Part shown: piece by piece, positions 1 to 9,267 of the stretch
Layout: every line of letters starts with the position of its first letter
How positions within the stretch are numbered: position 1 is the first letter of the stretch
Source: Sycon ciliatum
Lineage: Eukaryota; Porifera; Calcarea; Leucosolenida; Sycettidae
Assembly (NCBI RefSeq): GCF_964019385.1
Contig: NC_088644.1
Coordinates: 15,075,031 to 15,139,030, forward strand
DNA: 64,000 bases
Reading direction: 5' to 3'
The notes under the pieces: generated by a model
Databases searched by the model: none
Seen by the model: the letters and a program-made list of their open reading frames with translations, nothing else
Told to the model about the DNA's origin: nothing
Made by a program: the position numbers and the translations under genes

Positions 1-111
1 CTTGGTCTCTTTTGGCCCGGTGATGGGGTTCTTACCTCATGTCATGACAACGTGAGTGAAATAAAGCCAACTCCATAATAATAAACACAGCTCGCATCTT
101 CCCTGAACCTG

Positions 112-399
112 TTAGACAGGAGCAGAGTCTACGCATCTGTCAACAGTGTCAAGCCAAGTTAGTCTATCTCCTGCAGCTTGGAGAGCGCTCTCCACGGAGA
201 GATCCGCTGCCTTCAGGTCGATATCTCTCTTCCATAATCTAGTCGTTGCGTTCGTCTTGGTCTCCGTCTTTCCGTTTCTTCTTCTATAATAAATGTCTTC
301 CCAACTACTCGTTCCCGTTGTCCGTTGTGTCTTGGGGAGTATGACTTCTCTTTGTACCCAACACAAGGAACATACTATTTTGTGTTCCGACAATGCCAA
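112..399 (-). pseudogene. Possible 3' end of a LINE open reading frame
   Basis: A 95-codon open frame reads on the minus strand. Its second half has a Trp-Lys-Arg-Asp segment, then an Ala-Asp-Leu stretch, then a Gly-Asp-Arg-Leu-Thr-Trp segment ending in Arg-Cys. This resembles the C-terminal tail found after the reverse transcriptase in RTE-type LINEs, where a Trp-x-Asp-x(n)-Asp-Leu block is followed by an Asp-Arg-x-x-Trp block. The first half matches nothing I recognise, and no reverse transcriptase is seen next to it, so at most this is a 5'-truncated fragment. The assignment is an inference from a short, weak pattern. Confidence 0.3.
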
Positions 400-412
400 T
401 CATGAAGCTTAC

Positions 413-586
413 GTTCGCACCGAGGTACATGGCTGGTCCAGGTACGATCGGCCTGGCAGATAGCAGACAGTGATCCTACAAGGTTGTAACCCTCGTTGCA
501 AGCCCAGTCAACACGGTTCTGGTAGACCAGTCCCTCCAGCTCACGACTACCGAACATTGGCTTGCCTGGGTCAGCACACGTGATTG
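413..586 (-). CDS. Sushi/CCP domain exon (58 codons)
   Basis: One complete complement-control-protein module on a single exon. Cysteines fall at residues 3, 29, 43 and 56, with the conserved Trp at 49, a Pro-Gly after the first Cys and a Gly-Tyr after the second. The expected pairing is C1-C3 and C2-C4. The exon starts after an AACAG acceptor (587-591) and ends at a GTAAG donor (412 downwards), with phase 1 at both ends, the usual symmetrical arrangement for Sushi exons. Cysteine spacing is identical to the exon at 1013-1186, so both probably belong to one multi-Sushi extracellular or membrane protein that may act in adhesion or defence. The downstream exon is not in the window. Confidence 0.9.
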
Positions 587-762
587 CTGTTAAACATGGC
601 CGACAGAACAAGAACAGAAAAGCATAGAACAGGGTACAGGAGCTGTGTTCAAGCCAATGAGATGAAAGAAAACTAAATTGCATGATGTATGGGATGTACA
701 ATATTGGTTTTCAAAACACCAATCAATCTAGCAACCTGCACTTCACTCATGTCTGGACGTAT

Positions 763-840
763 GGTTGCAGACTGGCACGGAACTACTCCATTGACCGCTG
801 GCCAAACTACAATGGGAACGTGCTAAATTGTGTTTGCACA
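763..840 (-). pseudogene. 3' half of a broken Sushi exon
   Basis: In the minus frame this stretch reads the last third of a Sushi module: a Cys, then Ser-Gly-Gln-Trp, then Val-Pro-Val-Cys. The Trp-to-final-Cys spacing equals that of the neighbouring exons. Where a GT donor should follow, at 762-761, the bases are AT. The 5' half is missing: reading stops making sense upstream of 840, which is the end of a 38-bp sequence that occurs again at 5458-5495. A plausible remnant of the 5' half lies just beyond that second copy. This exon looks dead. Confidence 0.6.
803..840. repeat. 38-bp direct repeat, left copy
   Basis: An exact 38-base match to 5458-5495 in the same orientation. The left copy joins the surviving 3' half of a Sushi exon. 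The right copy joins sequence that could be its 5' half. It looks like a duplicated breakpoint around the 4.6 kb in between, although that interval also holds an intact Sushi exon. Confidence 0.85.
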
Positions 841-1012
841 ACACAAACAGCTCTATTAAGTTGTGCTCAAGAATACCCGCTATTGATGAAGCGTAGATTG
901 GAGAAGCAGCAATGCAGCTACTTAGCTTGGTCTCAGTTACGTACAAGCCAACAACTCAGCGGGCATCAAAGCCAATTCTTCCAGCGGCAATACTGTAACA
1001 CAGAATACTTAC

Positions 1013-1186
1013 GGACACACTGTGGTACTGGGCTGCTCCATTGTCCATTCAGCAGACACCTGACACTGGCATTCCCGACCAGTTCATAACCACTGTCACA
1101 TGAGTAGCCAACACGGCTGTCATAAACAGTAGAGGTGAGAGCATGTTGGCCATTGGCAACCTGTTCTGGGTCTCCACAGTCAATCT
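1013..1186 (-). CDS. Sushi/CCP domain exon (58 codons)
   Basis: A complete Sushi module with Cys at residues 3, 29, 43 and 56 and Trp at 49, the same spacing as the exon at 413-586. It contains the typical Gly-Asp-Pro after C1, Gly-Tyr-Glu-Leu-Val-Gly after C2 and Gly-Gln-Trp-Ser-Ser before C4. The acceptor is GCAG (1187-1190) and the donor GTAAGT (from 1012 down), both in phase 1. No ATG lies in the exon, so simple ORF listing misses it. It sits between the two 38-bp direct repeats and beside a MITE, yet the reading frame is clean, which argues that it is still under selection or was copied recently. Confidence 0.9.
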
Positions 1187-1239
1187 CTGCTCAGTGGAAT
1201 AGCATATAAGGCAATTCGACAGGCAGGAGGAAGCTCAAT

Positions 1240-1740
1240 GAGAGAGCTTGAAAGCTCAGGGCCCTACGCTATGCTTTTTTGCCTAGCTCGTCATGCATGT
1301 TATTAGAACTGTTGAGTACGAAAACGATGACAACATATTCTCCAGACATTACAATGGAACAGGTTAGGATTTAACAACATTCATTAGGGAGATGGAGAGA
1401 CAGAGGCCAAGATGAACAAAATGACTACATTGTCGAAGAGAGAGACAAGAGCGAGAGATCAAGTGAGAACGGCAAGATAAAGGGCCTGGGCAGCTATGGC
1501 AAATATGGGCGCGCAAGTAGCTACCCAGGCCAACGGAACAAAAGGTGACAAAAGGTGAGTACGACGTAGTATGGGGTGCATGCTGGCCAGCTTGGAAAAG
1601 GTTGTACGGGAGGAGGTACCTAACAGAACTGATCGGCTACATCATTGTATTGCAAAAACATTTTCATCAGTTCGAATAACATGCATGATGAGCTAGGCAA
1701 AAAAAGCATAGCGTAGGGCCCTGAGCTTTCAAGCTCTCTC
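1240..1740. mobile_element. MITE-like element with ~73-bp terminal inverted repeats
   Basis: The left arm (1240-1312) and right arm (1668-1740) are inverted copies with only a few differences, ending in GAGAGAGCTTGAAAGC. The roughly 355-bp middle has no coding signal. Part of it (about 1512-1620) is itself an inverted copy of 5341-5449. No convincing target duplication is seen at the ends. The class of transposase that moved it is unknown. Confidence 0.75.
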
Positions 1741-2451
1741 GCTTCTTTTTCTCATTTTTCGACCTTTTTTTTAACGATAACGTGGGTTCGAACCTGCACT
1801 ATCGCCCTCCGCTGCATGCATTCCCTCAATACACTTCGCTTACATACATATTCTACCATTTTACAGGAATTAGTCTAAAAGGAGAGTGAAGAACATCCCC
1901 AAAAGCGAGCCTAATTACGCGAGGTTCATGCCCTTACTGTGTATCAAGGATCATAGCAAAAATGATGTGAAACTCGCGTGCACTAGCTGGCCAGCACAAG
2001 AGATCGTTCTGGGCTATCTTGCACTACTGTTGCAGTCCTTGCGCCGATTTGTTGTTGTGGGGCAGTTCTTCTTTCTAGTCATGTTGGACGGTTGTTCGGC
2101 AAGTGACGCTTCGTGGCGGCTTCATTCGAGTTTCTGCCAGGGCAGGGATTATTCCCATGATGTCTCAGTGCTGGTAGCGTAGCGAAAAGGCAAATGGAGG
2201 CGCTCCGTGTTTGCTTTCCTGCCACGCAGTTGAATTCGGCTAGTGCATGGCTGTTGGAGAGTTCGAAATTTGAATAATTTCCAGTTGATTTTTAGTGAAT
2301 ACCTTTATTCAAGACTATCACTTGTTGGCGCTTAGGGACATATTGTAACAGACTATGGTGGTGGTCTACTCCAAATTTCAGGACGTAACCTCGCTGCTAC
2401 TGGCCCCTAAAGATGGTCTTCGTAATGGCGCCATTGGACAGGTTGAATTGA
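1741..2451. other. No gene recognised
   Basis: Between the MITE and the tail of LINE A, only a 98-codon open frame at 1886-2182 is seen. It has no recognisable motif. A GGTTCGAACC motif near 1785 resembles a tRNA B box but is not part of a tRNA-shaped sequence. Confidence 0.5.
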
Positions 2452-2466
2452 TTGTTGTTGTTGTTT

Positions 2467-2506
<40 letters not shown>
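2452..2506. repeat. (GTT)n microsatellite, 3' tail of LINE A
   Basis: A near-perfect GTT array. Read on the minus strand it is (AAC)n directly after the LINE 3' UTR, so it is best seen as the LINE tail. Confidence 0.85.
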
Positions 2507-2507
<1 letters not shown>

Positions 2508-2862
2508 ACTTTATTTTACTTCACCAGAATTACAGGCAGTAGAATGCCTTCTCACTAGACCAGGTCTAGTTCTCACAAATGATGAAGAATGTGAATGAAC
2601 ATGCTAAAGCTAATGAAGAACAAGAAATAGAAAAAGAGGAGAAACACTTGTGTTTTATATTTTATGACGGTATTTGTATGTGAGTGACAGTGATTACATG
2701 ACAAGAGAAAGAAAATAAAAAGATAGACAGAAAAGAGTAAGGAAAAAACGAAGCAGATGTATGAAATAGAAATAGAGAAGTTGAGGTATTTGAGGAGAAA
2801 AGTCAGTTTGTCGATTAGAGACCAAACCAAAAAGATCAAAATGTACATGTCTGACGAATGAG

Positions 2863-5181
2863 TCAAGACAGAGAAAGCGTGTCAAGAACATCTGGGCACA
2901 GCAGGGCTTTGAAACCCAGAATATCTTCATGGCAACGAATATTTGCCGGGAGCCTGTTCCAATACACGCTGCCCACGAATTGCATGGGCGCTCGAGATGC
3001 TGGTCCACGAACAAATGGAATTTGGAGAAGACGTGAGACCTGGCCACGTGTAACACGGCGTGTGCTTTGCTCAAGACCAGGTTCAGCGATCAACAGAAAG
3101 AAAGGCGAAAATAGCATGCTTGCATTGGAGGCAAGACATCTATGGACAAAAACAACAATCTTGAGCTTAAAATGATGGATTAGTGGGGGAATATTTAATC
3201 TAGAAATAAGAGGTGCGGTCGGTGTTTGACGAGGGAGCTGAAACACAGCTCTGACTCCAGCCTTGCTGATCTTCCCCAAACGGTCGAGAAGCTGAGCTGT
3301 GAGGCTTGGGTAGAATGCTGCTGAAGCATAACACAGCTGGCTGTTTACCATACTGGTGTACCACGACCGTCGAGCTCTCAGCGTTAGTGAACGCCCGTGT
3401 CTCCACAATTGCCCTATGGTTTGTGCTGTTCTACGTGACACATAGTCGACATGTGGCCTCCATGACAATTGGTCGTCAACGATCACACCAAGGTACTTTG
3501 CGGTGGCAGTCACCTCCAGTTGCTCGTTGTTGCAGAAAACATCGGGTGTGGCAATGGCTGCGCCACGAGGCTGAACGAACATGACCTGAGTGTTGCTGGC
3601 ATTCATTACGAGGCCGATGTCTTCAAGCCATCGGGAGATATCAGTTACTGCTCTCGTTAGAGTTCTGCCAACAAGATCTAAGTCAGGATGGGAGAAATCA
3701 AGGATTATATCGTCAGCAAATTCTTGGTGATTGACAGTTGCAGGAAGTGCTGTGTGCAGATTACGGGTGTACAACACAAAGAGAATGGGTCCAAGAACGC
3801 TCCCTTGCGGAACACCACGCGTACAGCCAACAGAGCAAGACAAGCTGTCCAGCACCCTCACTCGCTGTGACCTGCCACTGAGGTAGTCACAGAACCAGTG
3901 TAGGGCTGCTCCTCCAATGCCTAGGGTGTACAGTTCATTAACCAGTTTCTCATGTTGTACACGATCAAACGCCTTCGACATATCAATCATGACCAAACCG
4001 GTGTACTTGCGCTTGGATTTCGCTAATAGCCAGCGATTCACTGCTAGTACCAATGCATCTTCTGTTGAATGGCGGGGTCGATATGCAAATTGAGTCATCG
4101 GGTATAAATCATTGCTGTACAGATATTCTGTCAGCTGTCTCTTCACAAACTGCTCTAGGATACGCGAAACGATAGGGAGTAAGGATACAGGTCTGTAGTT
4201 GCGGGCTGATGAGCGGTCTCCGGCTTTATGCAGGGGACTGATGTGGGAGTGCTTGAACGTGGTGGGCACAACACCACTCTGTAGTGAACTATTAATGATA
4301 CAGGAAAGTGGAGGAGCAAGCACATTTACACATTGCCGCAGGACAATTCCAGGTACAGAGTCACTGCCGGCAGCTTTGAATGGATCCACCGCTTTAAGAC
4401 ACTTTTCAACATCTGCAACACTTACAGGTTTGAAGACGTGAAGACTGTTGGCTGGCATTGGCCCAAGTGGCGGGTGCAGATTCTGTGGTCTGCTTGGGTC
4501 ATAGACAATTTCACCGAAGACCTGGCCGAGATCCTCAACAGAAACTTGAGGTATTTGACGTTCCTTCCGTCGCCCTGTGACTGCGTTCATTGCTGACCAA
4601 AGTTTCTGCTGATCAGGTGTGTTGCACTGGTTTACGAAGTACAGGTTACGAAGCTTTCGGTCAAGCTTCCTGGCAAAAGCTCTGGCGAGCCGATGTTGCT
4701 CACGAAGCAACTCATTGGCTTGATCCTTCATGAGTCGATGGTGTAGCCTGTTGCGGTGCCGTACTGCAGATACCAACTCCTCAGTTAACCAAGGACAGAT
4801 ACGGCGACCACGCCTGCGCCTCGCCACCGAGGGGGCGTGCTCATCTAGTGTTTCCATAATAGCAGAGGTGAATGCACCCGTCATATCATTTATCGTGCCG
4901 TTCCGAGGGAACTGATGAAAGTGGACACACAGATCAGTCTGAAACTTCTCCCAGTCGATGATGTGGATACGGCGACTCTGTCCGGGTCGTGATGTCCGGT
5001 TTACCCCTGTCTGGTTTACAGGCAAGTGTGCAAGGATGGCGAAATGGTCGCTAATATCTCCGAATTTCGTTTCACAGGCACCAGAAATGGGTGTATTTGA
5101 TAGAAACAGATCTATGGTTGAAGCCGTGTGGCTCGTGACACGAGTTGGTGAGGTGACATAATTCCGATTGGTTCGTTCGAC
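2863..5181 (-). CDS. LINE A polyprotein: endonuclease C-terminus and reverse transcriptase
   Basis: The frame is open from the stop at 5184-5182 to the stop at 2863, about 770 codons. The first 50 codons include Thr-Ile-Asp-Leu-Phe-Leu-Ser-Asn and Ser-Asp-His-Phe-Ala-Ile, the end of an APE-type endonuclease that nicks target DNA. The reverse transcriptase follows, with Tyr-Arg-Pro-Val-Ser-Leu-Leu, palm motif A (MSKAFDRV, near 3985), GVPQGSVLGP and the catalytic FADD (near 3715). A C-terminal region common to CR1-like elements closes it. More endonuclease sequence continues upstream of 5181 in another frame (a Ser-His-Pro-Ser-Phe-Asp-Trp segment), so there is a frameshift near 5170-5185. The reverse transcriptase itself has no stop codon. 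It resembles LINE C in layout and motifs. Confidence 0.88.
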   Translation of the reverse strand, partial: VERTNRNYVTSPTRVTSHTASTIDLFLSNTPISGACETKFGDISDHFAILAHLPVNQTGVNRTSRPGQSRRIHIIDWEKFQTDLCVHFHQFPRNGTINDMTGAFTSAIMETLDEHAPSVARRRRGRRICPWLTEELVSAVRHRNRLHHRLMKDQANELLREQHRLARAFARKLDRKLRNLYFVNQCNTPDQQKLWSAMNAVTGRRKERQIPQVSVEDLGQVFGEIVYDPSRPQNLHPPLGPMPANSLHVFKPVSVADVEKCLKAVDPFKAAGSDSVPGIVLRQCVNVLAPPLSCIINSSLQSGVVPTTFKHSHISPLHKAGDRSSARNYRPVSLLPIVSRILEQFVKRQLTEYLYSNDLYPMTQFAYRPRHSTEDALVLAVNRWLLAKSKRKYTGLVMIDMSKAFDRVQHEKLVNELYTLGIGGAALHWFCDYLSGRSQRVRVLDSLSCSVGCTRGVPQGSVLGPILFVLYTRNLHTALPATVNHQEFADDIILDFSHPDLDLVGRTLTRAVTDISRWLEDIGLVMNASNTQVMFVQPRGAAIATPDVFCNNEQLEVTATAKYLGVIVDDQLSWRPHVDYVSRRTAQTIGQLWRHGRSLTLRARRSWYTSMVNSQLCYASAAFYPSLTAQLLDRLGKISKAGVRAVFQLPRQTPTAPLISRLNIPPLIHHFKLKIVVFVHRCLASNASMLFSPFFLLIAEPGLEQSTRRVTRGQVSRLLQIPFVRGPASRAPMQFVGSVYWNRLPANIRCHEDILGFKALLCPDVLDTLSLS

Positions 5182-5340
5182 TCAGTAATTTTCCAGTCAA
5201 AAGATGGATGGCTACACATGACTAGGTAACTTGGATCGGTGTGCGAAGATAGTTGGCTTGGCTGCGCTGTGTTCTTGTGAGCAGCATTAACCTTGTTTCA
5301 GTGTGTATTTTAGTCAATTTTGCCCACTATCCAAGTGTTA

Positions 5341-5449
5341 GGTACCTCCTACCGTACGTTCTACAACCTTTTCCAAGCTGGCCTGCATGCACCCTCATGC
5401 TCACCTTTTGTCTCCTTTTGTCACCTTTTGTTCCGTTGACCTGGGTAGC
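5341..5449. repeat. Inverted copy of the MITE interior at 1512-1620
   Basis: Read in reverse complement, this matches 1512-1620 over its whole length with scattered changes, including the repeated AAAAGGTGACAAAAGG block. It lies between the LINE A start and the right 38-bp direct repeat. It may be the 5' UTR of LINE A or a fragment of another element. Confidence 0.7.
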
Positions 5450-5457
5450 TATTCATT

Positions 5458-5580
5458 CAAACTACAATGGGAACGTGCTAAATTGTGTTTGCACACAACT
5501 CACAATTAGAATATCAAACCCTCTGGAAGTCATTTGCATTGGGCAAATGACAACGATAGAGATGAAGGATTACAATACTG
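5458..5580 (-). pseudogene. Probable 5' half of the broken Sushi exon, with right 38-bp repeat
   Basis: Positions 5458-5495 repeat 803-840 exactly. Beyond it, read on the minus strand, come a Cys-His-Leu-Pro-Asn-Ala segment like the start of a Sushi module and a further Cys, but in shifted frames with stops. Together with 763-840 it could be the two ends of one former exon. The match is weak and the frame is lost, so this is an inference. Confidence 0.4.
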
Positions 5581-5614
5581 CCCCGGTGTGAGGGGAGGGA
5601 GTAATTGCAGTGCA

Positions 5615-6535
5615 TTTCATAAAACCGTCAGGCGAAATAGCACGTCATAGTACATTTGAGATCAGCGGGAAGAAGATGACGACGTCCACTAATTTAGTAT
5701 CTGTGCACACGAATCTGCTGTGTGTGTGACTCTGTATGTCAGCTATGATATCATCTTCTGTGGTTCCATGCCTAGCATGTACGTCTGAACCATCCTGCAA
5801 AGTTTGAATGACGTAGGTTGAGCGATCGCTCCGCGAAACATACTTTTTGAAATTCTCTTCATAGTATATCTTCCACTATTGAAATTTCGAATTTCTTCAA
5901 AAAAAGTGCTGAGAGGGGTGGCTTGCAACCTCGATACGGCTTGTTCCAGGCATACTTTGGAGCCATCTTCTGTTGAAGTAGTGGCGGGGATCTGCCCTGC
6001 AACTGCTACAACAAAAAAATTATGCGATCTGAGAAAGGGTGAGACCGCGAATCTCGTTTGAATATTGAGTATTTCAAGCCTTTTCACAACGAAGATGGAG
6101 TTCTTTTTGGAGATGGACGTCGCAGCAAAGGACATGGTGTCCGACTTCTGGCGTCTGCTGAAGCCAGGGATCATTTGTCCAGTCAGGTCGGCAGCCTAAC
6201 CGTCGGTAAGCTTGTGTTTGGATCCCGTTCTGCTCGATGTGGTAGATCACAAACAATTTGATATCGCACAAATTGATCTCAGCATCGTGCGTACGGTATT
6301 TTATATTCAGAAAATCCCAAAGTGTCTCTGTGTGGCCGTCCTATGCCACGAGAAACTCCAATCAGGCTCCTATGTCCTCTGCCTTCATGATTGAATGTCC
6401 ACTTCGTTTGAACAACGAACACAACAATCGAGGACGGCTTTGCAATGAAAAATACAGCTATACTGGAGCTGAAAAAAAGAAGAAAAAAACGTGCTCAGGA
6501 TGAGACTCGAGTACACGCATACTCTCCCAGCAGGT
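5615..6535 (-). mobile_element. Dispersed repeat, copy 1 (partner of 43671-45265)
   Basis: The minus strand here matches the plus strand of roughly 43780-44862 and on to 45190-45210. Both copies keep short open frames in the same register over about 90 codons (Glu-Gln-Asn-Gly-Ile-Gln and Trp-Leu-x-Gln-Thr-Pro-Glu-Val segments). This copy lacks two insertions found in copy 2: a mariner-type MITE (empty site TA at 6070-6071 here) and about 330 bp near 44863-45190. I do not recognise the protein family. Confidence 0.75.
5743..6174 (-). CDS. Unrecognised open frame in dispersed repeat (143 codons)
   Basis: A 143-codon frame lies within the dispersed repeat. A Val-Ala-Gly-Gln-Ile-Pro-Ala-Thr segment is shared with copy 2 at 44500-44560, where the frame is interrupted. 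No catalytic motif, signal peptide or membrane segment is evident. It may be part of a decayed transposase or simply an open stretch. Function unknown. Confidence 0.3.
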   Translation of the reverse strand: MIPGFSRRQKSDTMSFAATSISKKNSIFVVKRLEILNIQTRFAVSPFLRSHNFFVVAVAGQIPATTSTEDGSKVCLEQAVSRLQATPLSTFFEEIRNFNSGRYTMKRISKSMFRGAIAQPTSFKLCRMVQTYMLGMEPQKMIS

Positions 6536-6539
6536 GAAA

Positions 6540-6886
6540 CGCATTTTTTTGTGAAAAATGCGTGTCGCCGACTGACCAGTAATTTCGCCTGACGGCGGCA
6601 CGATGACTGCAGCAAATTCCAACCGCTCTACCCTCTCCATCAGGGGCTGGATGACCTGGCCGACGGCCTGAGAAACGGCCTGAGAAACAGCCGAAGCAAG
6701 TGCATCGAGGGCTACACACAAGGCGGTGGCAGAATCAACTGACGGCGCAACGTCGGAGACAACAGAGGCCGAGGGAGATAATGGAGCTCTGGTTGGTTGA
6801 CGATGAACAACATTTTTCCTCACACGCACATTACTTCCTGCATCCAAAGTTTGAGCTGCCGCCCCGGCATCAGGGGCCACATTCAA
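6540..6886 (-). pseudogene. Gag-like coiled-coil fragment
   Basis: The minus frame gives an Ala/Ser/Val-rich segment with a heptad-like repeat (Ala-Val-Ser-Gln twice, then Val-Gly-Gln-Val-Ile-Gln-Pro-Leu) ending in Glu-Arg-Val-Glu-Arg-Leu-Glu. This layout is common near the N-terminus of Gag proteins of DIRS-like and Gypsy elements. The DNA upstream (about 6715-6995) is an imperfect tandem duplication with a period near 165 bp. No polymerase follows. The assignment is weak. Confidence 0.3.
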
Positions 6887-7007
6887 GGCGGCGGCAGAAT
6901 TAACTAACGGTGCACCGTCGGAGACAACAGAATCCGAGTGGGAAGATTATGGAGTCCTAGGCGGTTGATGACGAACAGGATTTCGCCTCACACGTACATG
7001 AAGTAGG

Positions 7008-7108
7008 GCTGAAACAAATATTTGAACTATTCGAATATTCGATCGGAGCACGCCTTGCAACGAATATTCTTCGTTTCGCTTGTATTCGAATATTCGAGGA
7101 GTACAGTT
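7008..7108. mobile_element. hAT terminal fragment
   Basis: It starts TAGGGCTGAAACAAATATT and continues with several ATTCGAATATTCG motifs, like the left end of the complete hAT at 21701. No matching right end is found nearby, so it is a solitary end. Confidence 0.55.
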
Positions 7109-9060
7109 CCAGCCTGATCTGAACCTGCTGCAACCGGATCCTCCGCTGTATTTAAAAATGCAATATTGAAAAATAGGGCAGCAAAGATATTGATGTTCTC
7201 CAGTCATAAACCATATTAATTTTATAACTCTGCCCTATGTCAAGACCCATGATATTGCGCCCTCTTCCCTCCTCCTCCTCCTCCTCCTCATTCCTCACCT
7301 CCCCCACCCCCCCCCCCTCGAGTCCCTCCTTCTTAGCTCCCTTTCCTTCCCCCTAGTGGTCTACCAGAGCAATCACACTCACCACCGTAGTGATTTTTCA
7401 GAAACGAGTAGAAGAAGTGCACCCACACAGTCAGATAACACTCAACATGGAAATCAATGAAATGACCACCAGCATCGGGAGAAAGACCCTCAAAAAGCAA
7501 AGAAGCAGCATGGTCAGTGGTGAACATGGGTTACTTTGCAAGGGAGTGCCTGAAACCAATGACGGCCTACAATCCTTGCCACTACTGCTCGACCAGGCTA
7601 CAGGAAGAAAACGCTTCTTGACCGAAAAACTAAATTGTTTCATTTTGCCCTCCCCCACCGCTAGTAGGATCCAAGAACAGAGAATTTAAGAAACTGCGTG
7701 TAATAAAATGCAAAGCCATGCGTACTGTTGACATAGAATAGAACAGAAGACATACATCTAACCTGGGTGGGTGGGCAACTTCAACAACCACGAGTAGAAA
7801 CAACAACCACGAGTAGAAACAACAACCACGAGTAGAAACAACGACCATGAGGAGAAACAACGACCATGAGGAGAAACAACGACCATGATGGCAGATTCTA
7901 TGGAGTGATCCACGTTTCTTTGATGACGTTTTACCTGCCTGCGCGCTCGCACCCGCGAAATCAAAAAAAATCATTCTTCTGGCCTGCTCAACGGATAAAT
8001 AATTGAATTTTAAAATTCTCGCATACAAAACAATGCAAAGTACGGGAAACAGATCGAGTCGCGACCGCGGCTCGCAGTTCTTGATCAAAAATAGCAGCGA
8101 AAGCTCATGGTGAGCCGCGGCCTTGATGCGCCAGCTCGAGCCGCGGTCACTACGGTAATGAGGACATTTCAAGCCGCAGATGATGTGCAACGGAGTAGCG
8201 GAGCCGCAGTGGAACCCGGCCCTCATAGCCCAAACAAGGCGTTCCCTAAGAAAGAGACAGGTTTGCATTGAAGACGATAAAGTGCTTCCAGTCTTCATCT
8301 GTTGCTTCTTGCAATCATGTCAGAAATTCTCATTGTATCAGAACATGTCACGGTAGATTTATCAGCAAAAGAACACAGGCTAAAGGTACAGGTTTCTGTA
8401 AAAGGAGACGAAACTGGTATATGTAATCCAAGCTCCGACTCAATGTGGTACCAAAATCCTATGAAATTTAAGGTTTGCACAATTGGCCCGAAAATGATTG
8501 GGGTTTTCTTGCTATTTGCATCGCACTACGTCAGTATCATAAAGTTATGTCAAAATGATGTAAGGTCTTTGGACTCGTTTACCCACTGTTTCCAGAAATA
8601 TGCGAAGAAATGATCTTCTCTCGTAATTGTTTCCAGTGTATTTGCCACAACACTGTGTGATTATAATGGTCCTAAATCCAGAAAAAGAATTGAAATGCAC
8701 ATATATCATAGTTTTGTACAAGCCTGCTACATAGAAACAAATGAAAAGCGAACTCCTGTTTGTAAAAGTAGGTTTTTTGCGATATAAATGTGAGCGACTG
8801 GTTGTGTCTTTCACAGGCCCCAAATGTAGGGAAGGATTCATTACACACTAGCAACATTTTGGGATTAACAGCTTGCCCTTACGATACTTCGACCCTGACA
8901 ATATGAACAAAATCGTACAGAAAGTGGTTTTTGACCTCTGATATTTTTCGCGATATAGGCCCGAGTTACCATAAAGTTGAGTGTAAGACCGTGGAAATGG
9001 TAGTGATATTGAGAAGATGACTGGAAACAAAAAAGTTAGAACCATTTGTAACAATTTATT
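7109..9060. repeat. Intergenic or intronic DNA with tandem repeats
   Basis: No gene is seen. It holds a CCT run (about 7263-7292) and a 19-bp tandem array at 7782-7885: three units of CAACAACCACGAGTAGAAA, then two and a half of the variant CAACGACCATGAGGAGAAA. An AT-balanced stretch with no motif runs to the Sushi exon. Confidence 0.7.
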
Positions 9061-9063
9061 CAC

Positions 9064-9267
9064 CTTCACACACAGGAAGCTGTGTCCAGAGCCCTGTTCT
9101 GGACTTATTTTTAGTACATGTGATGACAGGATCACTCCCAGCTTTCAGGTTGTATCCATCCTTACACCGGAACGTACGTGTTGAACCGAGTGCACGGCCA
9201 TTGTTGTCACTGCCAGCTTGTATTCCATTCAGCACACTACCAGGCTCTGAGCAATATGTAGTGATCT
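9064..9267 (-). CDS. Sushi/CCP domain exon (68 codons)
   Basis: Cysteines at residues 5, 34, 50 and 66 and Trp at 60 define a complete, slightly long Sushi module. It has Ser-Glu-Pro-Gly after C1, Lys-Asp-Gly-Tyr-Asn-Leu after C2 and Gly-Leu-Trp before C4. The acceptor follows TTTCTATAG (ends 9268) and the donor is GTGAAT (9063 down), with phase 1 at both ends. Reading past the donor gives a stop two codons later, which supports the splice site. The extra residues lie between C1-C2 and C3-C4. It probably belongs to the same minus-strand gene as 1013-1186. Confidence 0.88.

Larger units (their letters stand above)
2452..5250 (-). mobile_element. LINE A: CR1/Jockey-type non-LTR retrotransposon
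   Basis: On the minus strand the order is endonuclease end (about 5250-5030), reverse transcriptase, C-terminal region, short 3' UTR with an AATAAA-like motif, then an (AAC)n tail seen on the plus strand as a GTT array at about 2452-2506. A short microsatellite tail instead of poly-A is typical of CR1/L2/Jockey-like LINEs. The 5' part of the endonuclease is missing, so the copy is 5'-truncated. The sequence just upstream (5341-5457) is repeated in inverted form inside the MITE at 1240-1740. Confidence 0.85.

Noticed and set aside
1770-1810. Possible tRNA gene from a GGTTCGAACC motif
   Set aside because: No acceptor stem, D arm or anticodon arm can be drawn around it.
7782-7885. Tandem 19-bp units as a possible CRISPR array or regulatory array
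   Set aside because: No unique spacers and only about five units. It is an ordinary tandem repeat.
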